Counted from the stretch's first letter, positions 37,649 to 47,218 are shown. The stretch is 64,000 nt of DNA from Paludicola sp. MB14-C6 (GCF_030908625.1 NZ_CP133133.1:744001-808000), one strand, 5' to 3'. A program made the numbers and translations. The notes: generated from the letters alone by a model not told the origin.

Positions 37649-39142
37649 TTACCTTTCTTCAAAATTCCAAGTCATACAACTTTCAACAGATTTTTTCCAA
37701 TACTTTAAGTATCGTTCTCTATCACTTGGTTTCATTTTTGGTGTAAACACCTTATCAACTGACCATAATGCTTTAATTTCGTTTGTATCTTTCCATACAC
37801 CAGTTGCCAGCCCTGCTAAATATGCACATCCAAGAGCTGTTGTTTCCCGAATAATCGGTCTGCGTACGGGTATATTCAAAATATCGGATTGGAATTGCAT
37901 CAAAAACTCATCTCGACAAGCGCCGCCATCTACATTAAGTTCTTGAATCTCTATCCCTGTGCTTTTACAAATACTGTTCAATAAATCGGCTGATTGATAA
38001 GCAATTGCCTCTTCTGCCGCACGAATGATGTGAGCAGGCTTACTTCCTCTTGTTAAACCAAATATCGTTCCTCTGCAATACATATTCCAATAAGGTGCGC
38101 CTAAGCCCGTAAATGCAGGAACAATATAAACACCGCCATTATCAGAAACACTAGTTGCAATTTTAGCAGTATCTTTTGCATCATGAATCAAATGCATTTC
38201 ATCTCTTAACCATTGAATGACTGCACCGCCGACAAATACGCTGCCCTCTAGTGCATATTGAATTTCACCGTTTACCGTTGCGGCAATAGTAGTCAACAAT
38301 CCATTATCAACATGAGGAACTTGGTTGCCTACATTCATTAGCAAAAAGCATCCTGTACCATAGGTGTTTTTACATTCACCTTTATTAAAGCAAGTTTGGC
38401 CAAATAAAGCTGCTTGTTGGTCGCCCACAACGGAAGCAATCGGTATTTCCGTTCCATTGATATTGGCTGTTCCATAAATTTCGCTTGAGCTTTTTACTGT
38501 TGGTAACATACACATTGGAATCGTTAGCTCTTTACATAATTCTTCATCCCATTGCAAGGTATTAATATTAAACAGCATCGTTCTTGAAGCATTGGTATAA
38601 TCGGTTATATGTACTTTTCCGGCGGTTAACTGCCAAACCAAATAACTGTCAACTGTTCCGAACAACAAATCGCCATTTTCGGCTTTTTCTCTTGCTCCTT
38701 CAACGTTATCCAATATCCATTTAATTTTAGTTGCCGAGAAATAAGCATCAATAATTAAGCCCGTTTTTTCTTTTATAACAGCAGTTAGCCCTTTTGCTTT
38801 CAAATCCTCACAAATACCTGCTGTTCTTCTGCATTGCCACACAATTGCGTTATATACAGGCTTACCTGTGTTTTTATCCCAAACAATTGTAGTTTCTCTT
38901 TGATTGGTAATACCAATAGCGGCAACCTCGCTTAAAGGAATTCCGCTCTTTGCGAGTGCTTCAATCATCACTGTATATTGTGATGTATAAATCTCAATCG
39001 GATCGTGTTCTACATAGCTTGGCTTGGGATAAATTTGTCGAAATGGCTTTTGCGCTACCTCAACAATATTTTGGTCTTGATCAAAAATAATGGCACGAGA
39101 GCTCGTTGTTCCTTGGTCAAGCCCTATGATGTATTTGCTCAT
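37649..39142 (-). CDS. glpK: Glycerol kinase
   Basis: ATP-dependent phosphorylation of glycerol to sn-glycerol 3-phosphate. The 497-residue FGGY kinase starts [12 protein letters not shown], has NQRETT near residue 80, [11 protein letters not shown] near 242 and the C-terminal [11 protein letters not shown] motif. AAGGAG precedes the ATG, and only two bases separate it from the hydrolase gene upstream. Firmicute GlpK is usually activated by HPr phosphorylation on a histidine near residue 230; I did not pin down that site here. Confidence 0.97.
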   Translation of the reverse strand: MSKYIIGLDQGTTSSRAIIFDQDQNIVEVAQKPFRQIYPKPSYVEHDPIEIYTSQYTVMIEALAKSGIPLSEVAAIGITNQRETTIVWDKNTGKPVYNAIVWQCRRTAGICEDLKAKGLTAVIKEKTGLIIDAYFSATKIKWILDNVEGAREKAENGDLLFGTVDSYLVWQLTAGKVHITDYTNASRTMLFNINTLQWDEELCKELTIPMCMLPTVKSSSEIYGTANINGTEIPIASVVGDQQAALFGQTCFNKGECKNTYGTGCFLLMNVGNQVPHVDNGLLTTIAATVNGEIQYALEGSVFVGGAVIQWLRDEMHLIHDAKDTAKIATSVSDNGGVYIVPAFTGLGAPYWNMYCRGTIFGLTRGSKPAHIIRAAEEAIAYQSADLLNSICKSTGIEIQELNVDGGACRDEFLMQFQSDILNIPVRRPIIRETTALGCAYLAGLATGVWKDTNEIKALWSVDKVFTPKMKPSDRERYLKYWKKSVESCMTWNFEER

Positions 39143-39144
39143 GT

Positions 39145-40077
39145 CTATCGCTCCTTAATCCAGCTAAAAATATCTTGGAATACCTGTTCTTTATATTTCT
39201 CGTTCAATACCTCGTGGCGTGCTGTTTCATATAACTTTACTGTAACAGACTTCACACCGCTGTTTGACAGCATTTCAGTTATTTTTTCAATGCCCTTTCC
39301 ATAGTTTCCAACAGGGTCTTGTTTACCCGATACAAGCAAAATAGGCAAGTCTTTGTTAATAGAATCAGCCCATTTTTGACTGGATACTGACCACATCAAT
39401 GCAGCAACATCTGCATATCCGTTTGTTGTAAATAAATAGCCGCATAACGGATCATCTATGTAAGTTTGCACGTTTTCTTCATTTTCTGATAACCAATCAA
39501 ATGAGGTTTTAGCGTTTGAAATTTGCTTATTATATGCTCCAAAGGATAATTGATCAAGCAATTTACTGCGATAATGATTTCCTTTGAAAAAGCCGATTGT
39601 CTTTGCTAATGGTTTTCCCAAAGCAACAATTGGTGTTGCATTGCCTGTTCCCACAATGATTGCACCTTTTGCCTCATTTGGATAATGGGAGATATAACTC
39701 CTACAAACAAAAGAGCCCATGCTATGTCCACCTATAAAAAACGGAACGTCAGGATATTGCTGTTTCAAAATATCCGTTAACTTTTTTGCATCCGTAACAA
39801 GCGTTTTCCAACCATTCTTTTTACCGAAATAACCAAGCTCGTCATCATTATCTTTACTTTCGCCATGACCTAAATGATCAGATATACAAAAGGCAATTCC
39901 ATTCTTAGCTAAAAATTCGCCAAATGCAACGTATCGCTGCGAATGTTCCGCCATACCATGTAGAAACTGAAGAATTACTTTTGGTTTCTCGGTCGGAGAA
40001 ATGATGTAATAATGAATCGTTGTTTTTCCATTTGAACTTTGATAGGTACCCGTTGATTTACTAAAATCTGTTGTCAT
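39145..40077 (-). CDS. Alpha/beta hydrolase, monoacylglycerol-lipase-like
   Basis: A 310-residue cytosolic serine hydrolase (Hydrolase_4 type). It has HGMAEHS after the first strands (oxyanion hole), the nucleophile elbow GGHSMGSF near residue 113, a candidate Asp in SGKQDPVG near 250 and His in [10 protein letters not shown] near 285. As first gene of the glycerol operon it probably frees glycerol from monoacylglycerols for GlpK. The family also includes lysophospholipases, so the exact lipid is uncertain. Confidence 0.85.
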   Translation of the reverse strand: MTTDFSKSTGTYQSSNGKTTIHYYIISPTEKPKVILQFLHGMAEHSQRYVAFGEFLAKNGIAFCISDHLGHGESKDNDDELGYFGKKNGWKTLVTDAKKLTDILKQQYPDVPFFIGGHSMGSFVCRSYISHYPNEAKGAIIVGTGNATPIVALGKPLAKTIGFFKGNHYRSKLLDQLSFGAYNKQISNAKTSFDWLSENEENVQTYIDDPLCGYLFTTNGYADVAALMWSVSSQKWADSINKDLPILLVSGKQDPVGNYGKGIEKITEMLSNSGVKSVTVKLYETARHEVLNEKYKEQVFQDIFSWIKER

Positions 40078-40186
40078 AATAAACCCTCTTCCTATTTGGA
40101 TGTTGTCTATACCTTATATTACTATAATACTATATTTTATACAAAATGCAATGCAAACATAAGATTATTATGTAAAAAATGCTCAA

Positions 40187-40221
40187 AAGTCCTGCCGGAT
40201 TATTTTAATCCGGTAGGACTT
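40187..40221 (-). terminator. Terminator hairpin of the C_GCAxxG_C_C gene, next to a truncated MITE
   Basis: The stem AAGTCCTGCCGGATTA / TAATCCGGTAGGACTT has one mismatch in 16. It lies at the left border of MITE copy 3; no second copy is visible on the other side. Confidence 0.75.
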
Positions 40222-40380
40222 CAGACTGAAGAAATAGTAAATTTTAATTTAATATCTGCATGATATAAGGTTGATTCTTGCTTATATTGTGTTGGAATAT
40301 CCGCCAAAGCCTGACCATTCTTTTTGGATTTCCCCAAAAAGAATAGATAAAAAAATGCTTTATTTCTTAAAATTATTTTA
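40222..40380. mobile_element. Truncated non-autonomous IS1182-like element (MITE), copy 3
   Basis: It begins with the same left end (CAGACTGAAGAAATAG) directly against a terminator hairpin, and matches copies 1 and 2 for about 160 bases. It then breaks off near 40380, just before the 3' end of the C_GCAxxG_C_C gene. The main hairpin is kept with paired changes: CATTC/GAATA in place of CATGC/GCATG. The right half and the second hairpin copy are gone, probably by deletion. Confidence 0.72.
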
Positions 40381-40402
40381 TTTTGGCAAGACTTTTGTTT
40401 CT

Positions 40403-40858
40403 TTATTTTATCAAGTTGTTTTTCATATATTGTTCCATAATATTTGCGGCAGCCGCCACATATTCTGCGCAAGGTCTTTTTTGGTAATACGCTTGCGTTC
40501 TCGCTTCGGAAATCGGAGAATCAGCACCTTCAGGAAGTTCTAGTAATTCTCGACAAATAATCGTTCCGCACTCTTTTTTAAATTGTTCTGCGAGGTTTTG
40601 AATACGAGTATAGTGCTCATCTTTTTGCTGTTTATCGGTTACGTCATCATAGCCATATAAAATACCCGCTATCATAAACATCCCCGAAACTGCTCCACAA
40701 ACCTCACGAAGCCGTCCCATTCCTCCACCAAAGGAAGAGGATAATCGCTTTGCTGTGTTTATATCCAGCCCTGTTTCATCGCAAAAAGCACATAAAACAG
40801 ACTGAGCACAGTTAAATCCTTGATTAAAATAGCTTTTTGCTAAGGTTGCATGATCCAT
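40403..40858 (-). CDS. C_GCAxxG_C_C family protein
   Basis: A 151-residue protein with the family pattern: NCAQSVL near residue 18, FGGGMGRLREVCGAVSG near 43-60, and later cysteines (CGTII near 95, C before EYVAAA). The family is thought to bind a metal or iron-sulphur cluster and is common in strict anaerobes near redox genes; the function is unknown. The ATG at 40858 is preferred to a TTG two codons up. It is the last gene of the DUF134/NifX operon; its 3' flank is rebuilt by a truncated mobile element. Confidence 0.82.
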   Translation of the reverse strand: MDHATLAKSYFNQGFNCAQSVLCAFCDETGLDINTAKRLSSSFGGGMGRLREVCGAVSGMFMIAGILYGYDDVTDKQQKDEHYTRIQNLAEQFKKECGTIICRELLELPEGADSPISEARTQAYYQKRPCAEYVAAAANIMEQYMKNNLIK

Positions 40859-40880
40859 ATGCAAACCGCCCTTCTAACTC

Positions 40881-41282
40881 TTAGTGACTGCCGCAAGTAT
40901 GACTGCCACAACCATGGTCACCACAAGTATGTCCTTGTTCGCCCTCATGATGATGGTTACATTGTGTATTTGGATTAAATACAAGTGTTCCGTTTAAATA
41001 TTGTGCTACTGCTAAATCAGCAGATCCATTTACTCCACCGAATAATTGAATGCCCGCTTCTGCTAAAGCAGTTTTTGCGCCCCCACCAATTCCGCCGCAA
41101 ATTAACACATTTACACCATTTGCTTTTAAGAAACCTGCTAGTGCGCCATGCCCGCTTCCGTTTGTTGGTACTACTTCTGTAGAAACAATTTGGTTATTCT
41201 CAATGTTATAAAATTTGAATTGTTCGGAATGTCCAAAATGTTGGAACACTTGATTGTTTTCATAAGTTACTGCGATTTTCAT
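40881..41282 (-). CDS. NifX/NifB-type dinitrogenase iron-molybdenum cofactor domain protein
   Basis: A 133-residue protein of the NifX-NifB fold (IAVTYENNQVFQHFGHSEQF at the start, VLICGGIGGGAKTALAEAGI in the middle). In non-diazotrophs such proteins are small iron-sulphur carriers. The last 25 residues form a His/Cys-rich tail (HHHEGEQGHTCGDHGCGSH and beyond), a likely extra metal-binding site. Its ATG overlaps the stop of the DUF134 gene by four bases. No nitrogenase gene is nearby, so a role in nitrogen fixation is not implied. Confidence 0.88.
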   Translation of the reverse strand: MKIAVTYENNQVFQHFGHSEQFKFYNIENNQIVSTEVVPTNGSGHGALAGFLKANGVNVLICGGIGGGAKTALAEAGIQLFGGVNGSADLAVAQYLNGTLVFNPNTQCNHHHEGEQGHTCGDHGCGSHTCGSH

Positions 41283-41662
41283 TTATCATTACTTCTTTCT
41301 TTTTGTAGTTGACAGCTGTTTGCACGTTTACAGCAATGATTTACATGTCCTTTACAACATCCATTTATCTTATGATCGCAAAGTGCAAAGTCGCCGCCTT
41401 CAATTAAGAGTGTTTTACCATTTACAAGTGCATCCGCTAGTTTTCGGCGTGCTTTTTCGTAAATTGCAGTTACCGTTGTCCTTGCAATTTGCATTTGAAC
41501 TGCACACTGCTCTTGCGTACATTGTTCTAAATCAATTAACCGTATGCATTCATATTCATCTACGCTCATGATTACACTAGCATTTGTTTGCGTTCCTTTA
41601 GGTGCAAATTGCATATGATTGGGCATTGAACAAACCATTCTGCATTTTCTTGGTCTTGGCAT
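41279..41662 (-). CDS. DUF134 family helix-turn-helix protein, probable operon regulator
   Basis: A 127-residue protein starting MPRPRKCRMV, the hallmark of DUF134. A sigma-region-4-like helix-turn-helix lies in the middle (LEQCTQEQCAVQMQIARTTV, then YEKARRKLADAL), and a Cys-rich C-terminus (CCKGHVNHCCKRANSC) may bind metal. The ATG at 41662 has AGGAGG six bases upstream. The same family is coupled to NifX-like genes elsewhere. Twin palindromes around its promoter suggest that it controls its own operon. Confidence 0.87.
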   Translation of the reverse strand: MPRPRKCRMVCSMPNHMQFAPKGTQTNASVIMSVDEYECIRLIDLEQCTQEQCAVQMQIARTTVTAIYEKARRKLADALVNGKTLLIEGGDFALCDHKINGCCKGHVNHCCKRANSCQLQKERSNDK

Positions 41663-41676
41663 AAACATCCTCCTTT

Positions 41677-41721
41677 TTGACTTATGTCAATAATTATACT
41701 CTTATTAATGACATATGTCAA
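41677..41721 (-). promoter_or_regulatory. Consensus promoter with two palindromic operators for the DUF134 operon
   Basis: On the minus strand a perfect -35 TTGACA (41716-41721), a 17-base spacer and a perfect -10 TATAAT (41693-41698) are visible. The palindrome TTGACATATGTCA covers the -35, and a second copy, TTGACATAAGTCAA (41677-41690), lies just after the -10 near the transcription start. This is a typical arrangement for a repressor that blocks a strong promoter. Confidence 0.8.
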
Positions 41722-41754
41722 TATTAAATAACTTATATTCACAGGATTATCTAG

Positions 41755-41776
41755 TGGCGAACCTAAATGTTCGCCT
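41755..41776. repeat. 22-bp target duplication (left) flanking the IS
   Basis: T-GGCGAACCTAAATGTTCGCC-T, which contains a near-perfect 20-bp hairpin (GGCGAAC/GTTCGCC), repeated exactly at 43302-43323. Confidence 0.9.
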
Positions 41777-43301
41777 CAGCTTGTAGAAAAAGTCCCCTAA
41801 ATTTGATGATTTAGGGGACTTTTGACGCGAAAAATGGTATAATTAAATAGGGTGATTAAATGTTAGTTAAAGCTAAAAAAGACCGAACACAAGTAGAGTT
41901 TTTGTGCTTAGAAGAATTTATTCCAGCAGAACATTTGCTTAGAAAAATAGATAGTGCAGTGGATTTCTGTCATATATATGATTTCGTAGAGGATTTGTAT
42001 TGTAAAGATAATGGAAGACCAAGCATAGACCCAGTAGTACTAATCAAAATGGTCTTAATACAACATTTGTATGGAATAAGTTCGTTGCGCAAATTGGTAG
42101 AAGAAGTACAAATGAACTGTGCATATCGTTGGTTTTTAGGATATTTAATGACAGAACAAATACCTCACTTTACAACAATAAGTTATGCCTTTAAACATAG
42201 ATTTAACGAGAATACTATTGCATGCATTTTCAACTGGATATTGAATGAAATCAATGATATGGGATATCTTGACCCAGAGGTGGTATTTGTAGATGGAACC
42301 CATATAAAAGCAAATGCAAATATAAAAAAGGTTGTAAAGAAATCAATCCCCGTAGCAGCAAAACATTATGAGAAACAACTAATGGACGAAATCAATAAAG
42401 ATAGAGAAGAACATAAAAAAAAGCCATTTGACGATACAAAGCCACCTAAAATAGAAGAAAAAATCATCAATGAATCAACCACTGACCCTGAAAGCGGTGT
42501 ATTTCATAAAGGAGAGCATAAGAAATGCCTTGCTTATGAAGCACATACAGCTTGTGACAAAAAAGGCTACATTGTAGATGTTCATGTAACAGCAGGCAAT
42601 GTACATGACAGCGTAGCATTCGATGATTTGTATGATAAATTAAAAGAAAACCACCCCGAAATCCAAACAATAGTGGCAGATAGTGCCTACAATACTCCCT
42701 ATATTGCAAAAAGACTTATAGATGATGGAAAAGATTTATTAGTACCATATCGTAGACCAATGACAAAACAAGGCTTTTTTAAGAAATATGATTTTTCATA
42801 TGATGAATATTTTGACTGTGTAGTATGTCCAAACAATAAAGTTTTACACTATTCCACCACGAATAGAGAAGGATACAAAGAATTTAAAAGCAATCCAAAC
42901 GACTGTAAAATCTGTGGGTTTCGTTACAAATGCACTGAAAGTAAAGAATTCCAGAAACAATACACAGTTCATGTTTGGCATGAGTACTTAGAGCAAGTTT
43001 CAGATATTCGTTATGCAATAAAATACAAAGATCTTTATGCACAGCGAAAAGAAACGATTGAGCGAGTTTTTGCTGATGCGAAAGAAAAATACGCAATGCG
43101 TTATACACCTTATCGAGGTCTTGCCCAAGTAACAAACTGGGTTAGGCTTAAATTTGCGTGCATGAACCTTAAAAAGCTGGCAATACATAAGTGGAGGGTG
43201 AACTCTCCTTTTTGTATCCTTTCCACTTTTTTCAAATTTTCAACCATATATTCAAAAGCCCGACTTTGGTTACGCCAAAATCGGGCTTTTTCTTCAGACT
43301 G
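41777..43301 (+). mobile_element. IS1182-family insertion sequence, 1525 bp
   Basis: The element is bordered by a 22-bp exact duplication containing a hairpin. The terminal inverted repeats are CAGCTTGTAGAAAAAGTCCC (left) and CAGTCTGAAGAAAAAGCCCG (right, read inward). It carries one transposase gene. Just inside each end is a terminator-like hairpin: AAAAGTCCCCTAAAT/ATTTAGGGGACTTTT (41788-41823), and the GCCCGA/TCGGGC stem at 43254-43291. These should insulate it from outside transcription. A TATAAT at 41835-41840 probably drives the transposase. Confidence 0.88.
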
Positions 43302-43338
43302 TGGCGAACCTAAATGTTCGCCTATTCAATTTGAATAA
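41860..43338 (+). CDS. IS1182-family DDE transposase
   Basis: A 492-residue transposase. The N-terminal domain (GRPSIDPVVLIKMVLIQHLYG) is the family's DNA-binding region. Catalytic residues appear as FVDGTHIKAN (first Asp, residue about 145), VADSAYNTPY (second Asp, about 270) and ETIERVFADAKEKY (Glu, about 400). A Cys knuckle (CKICGFRYKC) lies before the Glu. The frame runs through the right inner hairpin, the inverted repeat and the target duplication, and stops at 43336-43338 in host DNA, 37 bases outside the IS. The last dozen residues are therefore encoded by the insertion site. AGGGTGA precedes the ATG. It appears intact. Confidence 0.93.
   Translation: MLVKAKKDRTQVEFLCLEEFIPAEHLLRKIDSAVDFCHIYDFVEDLYCKDNGRPSIDPVVLIKMVLIQHLYGISSLRKLVEEVQMNCAYRWFLGYLMTEQIPHFTTISYAFKHRFNENTIACIFNWILNEINDMGYLDPEVVFVDGTHIKANANIKKVVKKSIPVAAKHYEKQLMDEINKDREEHKKKPFDDTKPPKIEEKIINESTTDPESGVFHKGEHKKCLAYEAHTACDKKGYIVDVHVTAGNVHDSVAFDDLYDKLKENHPEIQTIVADSAYNTPYIAKRLIDDGKDLLVPYRRPMTKQGFFKKYDFSYDEYFDCVVCPNNKVLHYSTTNREGYKEFKSNPNDCKICGFRYKCTESKEFQKQYTVHVWHEYLEQVSDIRYAIKYKDLYAQRKETIERVFADAKEKYAMRYTPYRGLAQVTNWVRLKFACMNLKKLAIHKWRVNSPFCILSTFFKFSTIYSKARLWLRQNRAFSSDCGEPKCSPIQFE
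43302..43323. repeat. 22-bp target duplication (right) flanking the IS
   Basis: An exact copy of 41755-41776. As a hairpin it may have been the terminator of the acetyltransferase gene to its right, though the T run is weak. Confidence 0.88.
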
Positions 43339-43405
43339 TATCATTGGGAAGATAATATCTTTCCCTACAATATTGAAATAGTATGTCTAATTTAAATCAT
43401 TATAT

Positions 43406-43906
43406 TTATTTTGAAAGATTTACTGAATAAAAGTTTTTACCATGGCTTTCCCTTAGAAAAACACCGCCATTTTTTAAAATAACCTTATTAGATAAGCTAT
43501 TTTCAGCCTTTGCCCCAATTTGTATTACTTCTAATTCTAACTTAACACACTCTTCTTTTAGTAGTGCTAATATACTATTTCCGTATCCTCTGCCACGTTT
43601 TGAAACTGCAATAGCATATCCTATATGTCCACTTGTTTCTTTTAAATTATTATTAAGGTAATGTCTAATTCTACCATACCCAATTGGAACATCATCATCG
43701 TACATCCAATACGATGATTGAGGAACCATCCAACTTTCGAGGTTTCCATTATCATAAGAATACTCTTTTGCAATCCAAATCTTAAATTCATCAAATGTCA
43801 TTCCATATACTTTATTATGAAATCCGTTATCATCCGCTACTATTTCTTGCAACATATTATATATAGCAATACCATCACCTAACGATAACTTTTTTAAATA
43901 TACCAT
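43406..43906 (-). CDS. GNAT-family N-acetyltransferase
   Basis: About 166 residues with the GNAT core: strand WMYDDDVPIGYGRIRHYL, the acetyl-CoA loop AVSKRGRGYGNSILALL (the Q/R-x-x-G-x-G/A motif near residue 112) and the C-terminal LKNGGVFLRES. The ATG at 43906 has GAGG eight bases upstream; the frame is open 34 codons further but those are AT-rich and not family-like. The substrate is unknown. It is a single gene between the IS and valS. Confidence 0.85.
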   Translation of the reverse strand: MVYLKKLSLGDGIAIYNMLQEIVADDNGFHNKVYGMTFDEFKIWIAKEYSYDNGNLESWMVPQSSYWMYDDDVPIGYGRIRHYLNNNLKETSGHIGYAIAVSKRGRGYGNSILALLKEECVKLELEVIQIGAKAENSLSNKVILKNGGVFLRESHGKNFYSVNLSK

Positions 43907-43976
43907 TGTTAATACCTCATTAATTTTATCATTATAAATTATCATAATTAGTATTGTATTACAAGTAGATAATATA

Positions 43977-44015
43977 TATAATCGGCATACAGCGTAATTT
44001 TGCTGCATACCGATT
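43977..44015 (-). terminator. Hairpin after valS
   Basis: The arms ATAATCGGTATGCAGC / GCTGTATGCCGATTAT form a long stem with one mismatch, just past the valS stop. The following T run is broken, so termination is likely but not certain. Confidence 0.6.
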
Positions 44016-44024
44016 ATATATTTC

Positions 44025-46643
44025 TTATAATGCGTTAATACTATCTTCGATTTTTGCTAGTAATTCTTGTGCTTTTGCTAGTTTTGTTTTAATTTCTTCA
44101 ACAACCTTTGCAGGAGCTTTTGCAATGAAGTTTTCATTGTTTGCTTTACTAGCTAGTTGTGCGATATCCTTTTCACAAGCTGCTTTTTCTTTATTTAAAC
44201 GCTCTAATTCTTTTTGTTTATCAATTAAATCGTCTAATGGAATAAAGATTTTTGCAGACTCAGTTACTACTTGAACAGCGGATTCTACGTTATGCTCACG
44301 TCCTATAATCACTTCGCTTGCAGATGTTAAACGCTCAAAGAATGCTTTTGCACAAGTGAAGGTTTCTTCAAATTCTGTTTCAATATAAACGCTCGCTTTT
44401 TTGCTTGGTGGAACATTCATTTCATTTCTGGCATTACGAATGCCTTTGATTGCATCCATAACCTTTGCAAATTCTTGTTCTTCTGCTGTAAAGCATAATT
44501 CTTCTTTGTATTCAGGCCATTTTGCAACCATAATACTTTCGCAATCGGTAGGTAGTGCTTGCCAGATTTCCTCTGTGATAAATGGCATGAATGGATGAAG
44601 CAATTTGATGGTATTGGTCATCACATAAAGCAATACTTGTTGTGCATCCAAAGAGGTTTGACCACCAGCTTGTAATCTTGCTTTTGTAAGCTCAATATAC
44701 CAGTCACACATAATGTCCCAAATGAAATCGTATAGCTTAGAAACTGCAACACCTAAATCATAGTTTTCTATATTTTCAGTTACTTGTTTTACAAGCTCGT
44801 TGTATTGAGAAAGTACCCACTTATCTTCAATATTTAAGTTTTCAGGAAGTTTAATTTCGGTAATATCTTCAGATAAGTTCATCATGATAAAGCGAGTTGC
44901 ATTCCATAGCTTATTCGCAAAGTTACGGCTTGCTTTAATTTTATCATCAGAGAAACGCATATCGTTTCCTGGGCTGTTTCCTGTTACTAAAGTTAAACGA
45001 AGCGCATCAGCACCATATTCGTCAATGATTTCAAGTGGATCAATACCGTTTCCTAAGGATTTTGACATCTTTCTGCCTTGTGCATCACGAACCAATCCGT
45101 GGAACAAAACAGTATCAAACGGAACTTGACCGGTATATTCAAGTGCTGAGAAAATCATTCTTGCTACCCAGAAGAAAATAATATCATAACCAGTTACCAA
45201 TGTATTGGTTGGGTAGAAGTATTTTAAGTCTTCTGTTTCATTTGGCCAACCTAAAGTAGAGAAAGGCCATAACGCAGAGCTGAACCATGTATCTAAAGTA
45301 TCTTCATCTTGTTTCAGTTTGCTTGAACCACATTTTGAACAAGCTTTGGGCATTTCTTTTGCAATCATTACCTCGCCGCAATCTTGACAATAATAAGCAG
45401 GAATTCGATGTCCCCACCATAATTGACGAGAAATACACCAGTCTTTGATATTATTCATCCAGCTAAAATATGTTTTATCAAAGCGTTCTGGAATCAATTT
45501 TGTTGTACCATTGTTAATTGCATCATTTGCAGGTTTTGCTAAAGGCTCCATACGAACGAACCATTGCTTAGATACTCTAGGCTCAACTGTTGTATGGCAA
45601 CGATAGCAAGCACCAACATTGTGTTGATGTGGTTCAATTTTAACCAAGAATCCGCCTGCTTCTAAATCAGCAACGATTGCTTTTCTTGCTTCATAACGTT
45701 CCATTCCAGCATATTTAGAAACGATATCTGTCATATGGGCATCATCTGTCATAACATTGATAATTGGCAAGTTGTGGCGTAACCCAACCTCAAAGTCATT
45801 TGGGTCATGTGCCGGTGTAATTTTAACAACACCAGTTCCAAAATCGATATCAACATAATCGTCGGCTACGATTGGAATTTCACGATTACATAATGGTAAT
45901 ATTACTTTTTTTCCAACTAGGTGTTTGTAACGCTCATCATTTGGATTTACTGCTACTGCGGTATCACCAAGCAATGTTTCCGGACGAGTAGTTGCTAACT
46001 CTAAATACTCATTCATTCCTACGATTGGGTAACGTAAATGCCAGAAGCTACCCTCTTGATCTTCATATTCAACTTCAGCATCAGAAATAGATGTTTTACA
46101 TTCAGGACACCAGTTGATAATACGCTCGCCACGATAGATTAAATCTTTTTCATATAAACGGATAAATACTTCTTTAACAGCATCAGAGCAGCCTTCATCT
46201 AGCGTAAAGCGCTCTCTTGACCAGTCACAAGAAGAGCCAAGTTTTTTCAATTGCTCAATAATTCTTCCGCCGTATTGTTCTTTCCATTTCCAAGCACGCT
46301 CTAAAAAGCCATCACGGCCGATATCTTCTTTGCTGATGCCTTCTTTTTTCATTGCTTCAACTATTTTCGCTTCTGTTGCAATGGATGCGTGGTCTGTTCC
46401 CGGTACCCATAATGCAGAATAGCCCTGCATACGTTTTGTACGAATTAAGATATCTTGCAATGTGTTATCCAATGCATGGCCCATGTGAAGTTGGCCCGTA
46501 ATGTTTGGAGGTGGAATTACAATCGTGTATGGCTTTTTTGTTTCATCAATTTTTGCTTTGAAATACTCGCAATCAAGCCAATATTTATAAATTCGGTCTT
46601 CGAATTCTTTTGGCTCATAAGTTTTTGCTAATTCTTTTTTCAT
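44025..46643 (-). CDS. valS: Valyl-tRNA synthetase
   Basis: Charges tRNA-Val. The roughly 872-residue class Ia enzyme has [15 protein letters not shown] (HIGH motif) near residue 45, an editing domain in residues about 190-330, and KMSKSLGN (KMSKS) near residue 520. The C-terminal coiled-coil arm ([15 protein letters not shown] onward) is typical of ValRS. The start at 46643 has AAGGAG seven bases upstream; the ATG two codons earlier sits on that site. It lies behind a valine T-box. Confidence 0.97.
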   Translation of the reverse strand: MKKELAKTYEPKEFEDRIYKYWLDCEYFKAKIDETKKPYTIVIPPPNITGQLHMGHALDNTLQDILIRTKRMQGYSALWVPGTDHASIATEAKIVEAMKKEGISKEDIGRDGFLERAWKWKEQYGGRIIEQLKKLGSSCDWSRERFTLDEGCSDAVKEVFIRLYEKDLIYRGERIINWCPECKTSISDAEVEYEDQEGSFWHLRYPIVGMNEYLELATTRPETLLGDTAVAVNPNDERYKHLVGKKVILPLCNREIPIVADDYVDIDFGTGVVKITPAHDPNDFEVGLRHNLPIINVMTDDAHMTDIVSKYAGMERYEARKAIVADLEAGGFLVKIEPHQHNVGACYRCHTTVEPRVSKQWFVRMEPLAKPANDAINNGTTKLIPERFDKTYFSWMNNIKDWCISRQLWWGHRIPAYYCQDCGEVMIAKEMPKACSKCGSSKLKQDEDTLDTWFSSALWPFSTLGWPNETEDLKYFYPTNTLVTGYDIIFFWVARMIFSALEYTGQVPFDTVLFHGLVRDAQGRKMSKSLGNGIDPLEIIDEYGADALRLTLVTGNSPGNDMRFSDDKIKASRNFANKLWNATRFIMMNLSEDITEIKLPENLNIEDKWVLSQYNELVKQVTENIENYDLGVAVSKLYDFIWDIMCDWYIELTKARLQAGGQTSLDAQQVLLYVMTNTIKLLHPFMPFITEEIWQALPTDCESIMVAKWPEYKEELCFTAEEQEFAKVMDAIKGIRNARNEMNVPPSKKASVYIETEFEETFTCAKAFFERLTSASEVIIGREHNVESAVQVVTESAKIFIPLDDLIDKQKELERLNKEKAACEKDIAQLASKANNENFIAKAPAKVVEEIKTKLAKAQELLAKIEDSINAL

Positions 46644-46849
46644 TTTCATTCTCCTTTAATGTGTTGAATAGTCAATATATAAAATATTAGTTTTTCGGGA
46701 GGGACTCCCTCTTTCCTTGGATTTGCCCAAATAAATGTTTCTATTATGCATGTATTATTATAAATTTATAACTATTCTTTGCATAATCATATCCTTGCAA
46801 TCACATTGGTTTTCACTTTTGTAAATTCATTGTATCATCTCATACAAAT
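46644..46849. other. Spacer between the T-box terminator and valS
   Basis: About 200 bases with no gene. A small stem GGGAG-TCC-CTCCC lies near 46699-46712 (minus strand); it lacks a proper T run and its role is unknown. Confidence 0.4.
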
Positions 46850-47145
46850 AAAAAAAGCCCACCGTAAACAAACGCTATTAACGCTTGCTTAGGGCGAACT
46901 TATATGTCCGTGTTACCACCTAAATTCAAAGAAAAACCTTTGCACTCAATCAATACGGGAAAACTTCCGATATTGTTTCTCTATAACGGGAGAACCCGTT
47001 GAAGCCTACTTAAGATTACTCTTGTTCAGTTCAAAGCTCAAAGGCTACCTTCCACACAATCCTCACGAAAGCTTTCACCATCCGCTTTCTCTCTAAGGCT
47101 TCGAAGAGTGTGTACTCCTCCTTGTCAACGCTTATAAAATATGAT
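46850..47145 (-). promoter_or_regulatory. T-box riboswitch of valS (valine, specifier GUA)
   Basis: On the minus strand a leader of about 290 nt begins near 47140. It has a Stem I with AGAGAGAAAGCGGATGGTGA and a GGTA-containing loop, where GUA (47046-47048) is a valine codon in the specifier position. Towards the end it has the T-box core AGGTGGTAACACGG (46908-46921), which pairs with the tRNA acceptor end, and a terminator (46850-46895: GCCC...GGGC then seven T). Uncharged tRNA-Val would favour the antiterminator and raise valS expression. Known mechanism; the specifier assignment is my reading. Confidence 0.9.
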
Positions 47146-47218
47146 GTAATATATATTATATGCAAAATTTCAAAAAATGTCAACGGGTGGACTTAATTTT
47201 GATAAAATCTATTCAACC

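Noticed and set aside
40881..41282. Evidence for nitrogen fixation
   Set aside because: Only a NifX-fold protein is present, with no nifHDK, nifE/N or nifB radical SAM domain. Such stand-alone proteins are common in non-fixing anaerobes.
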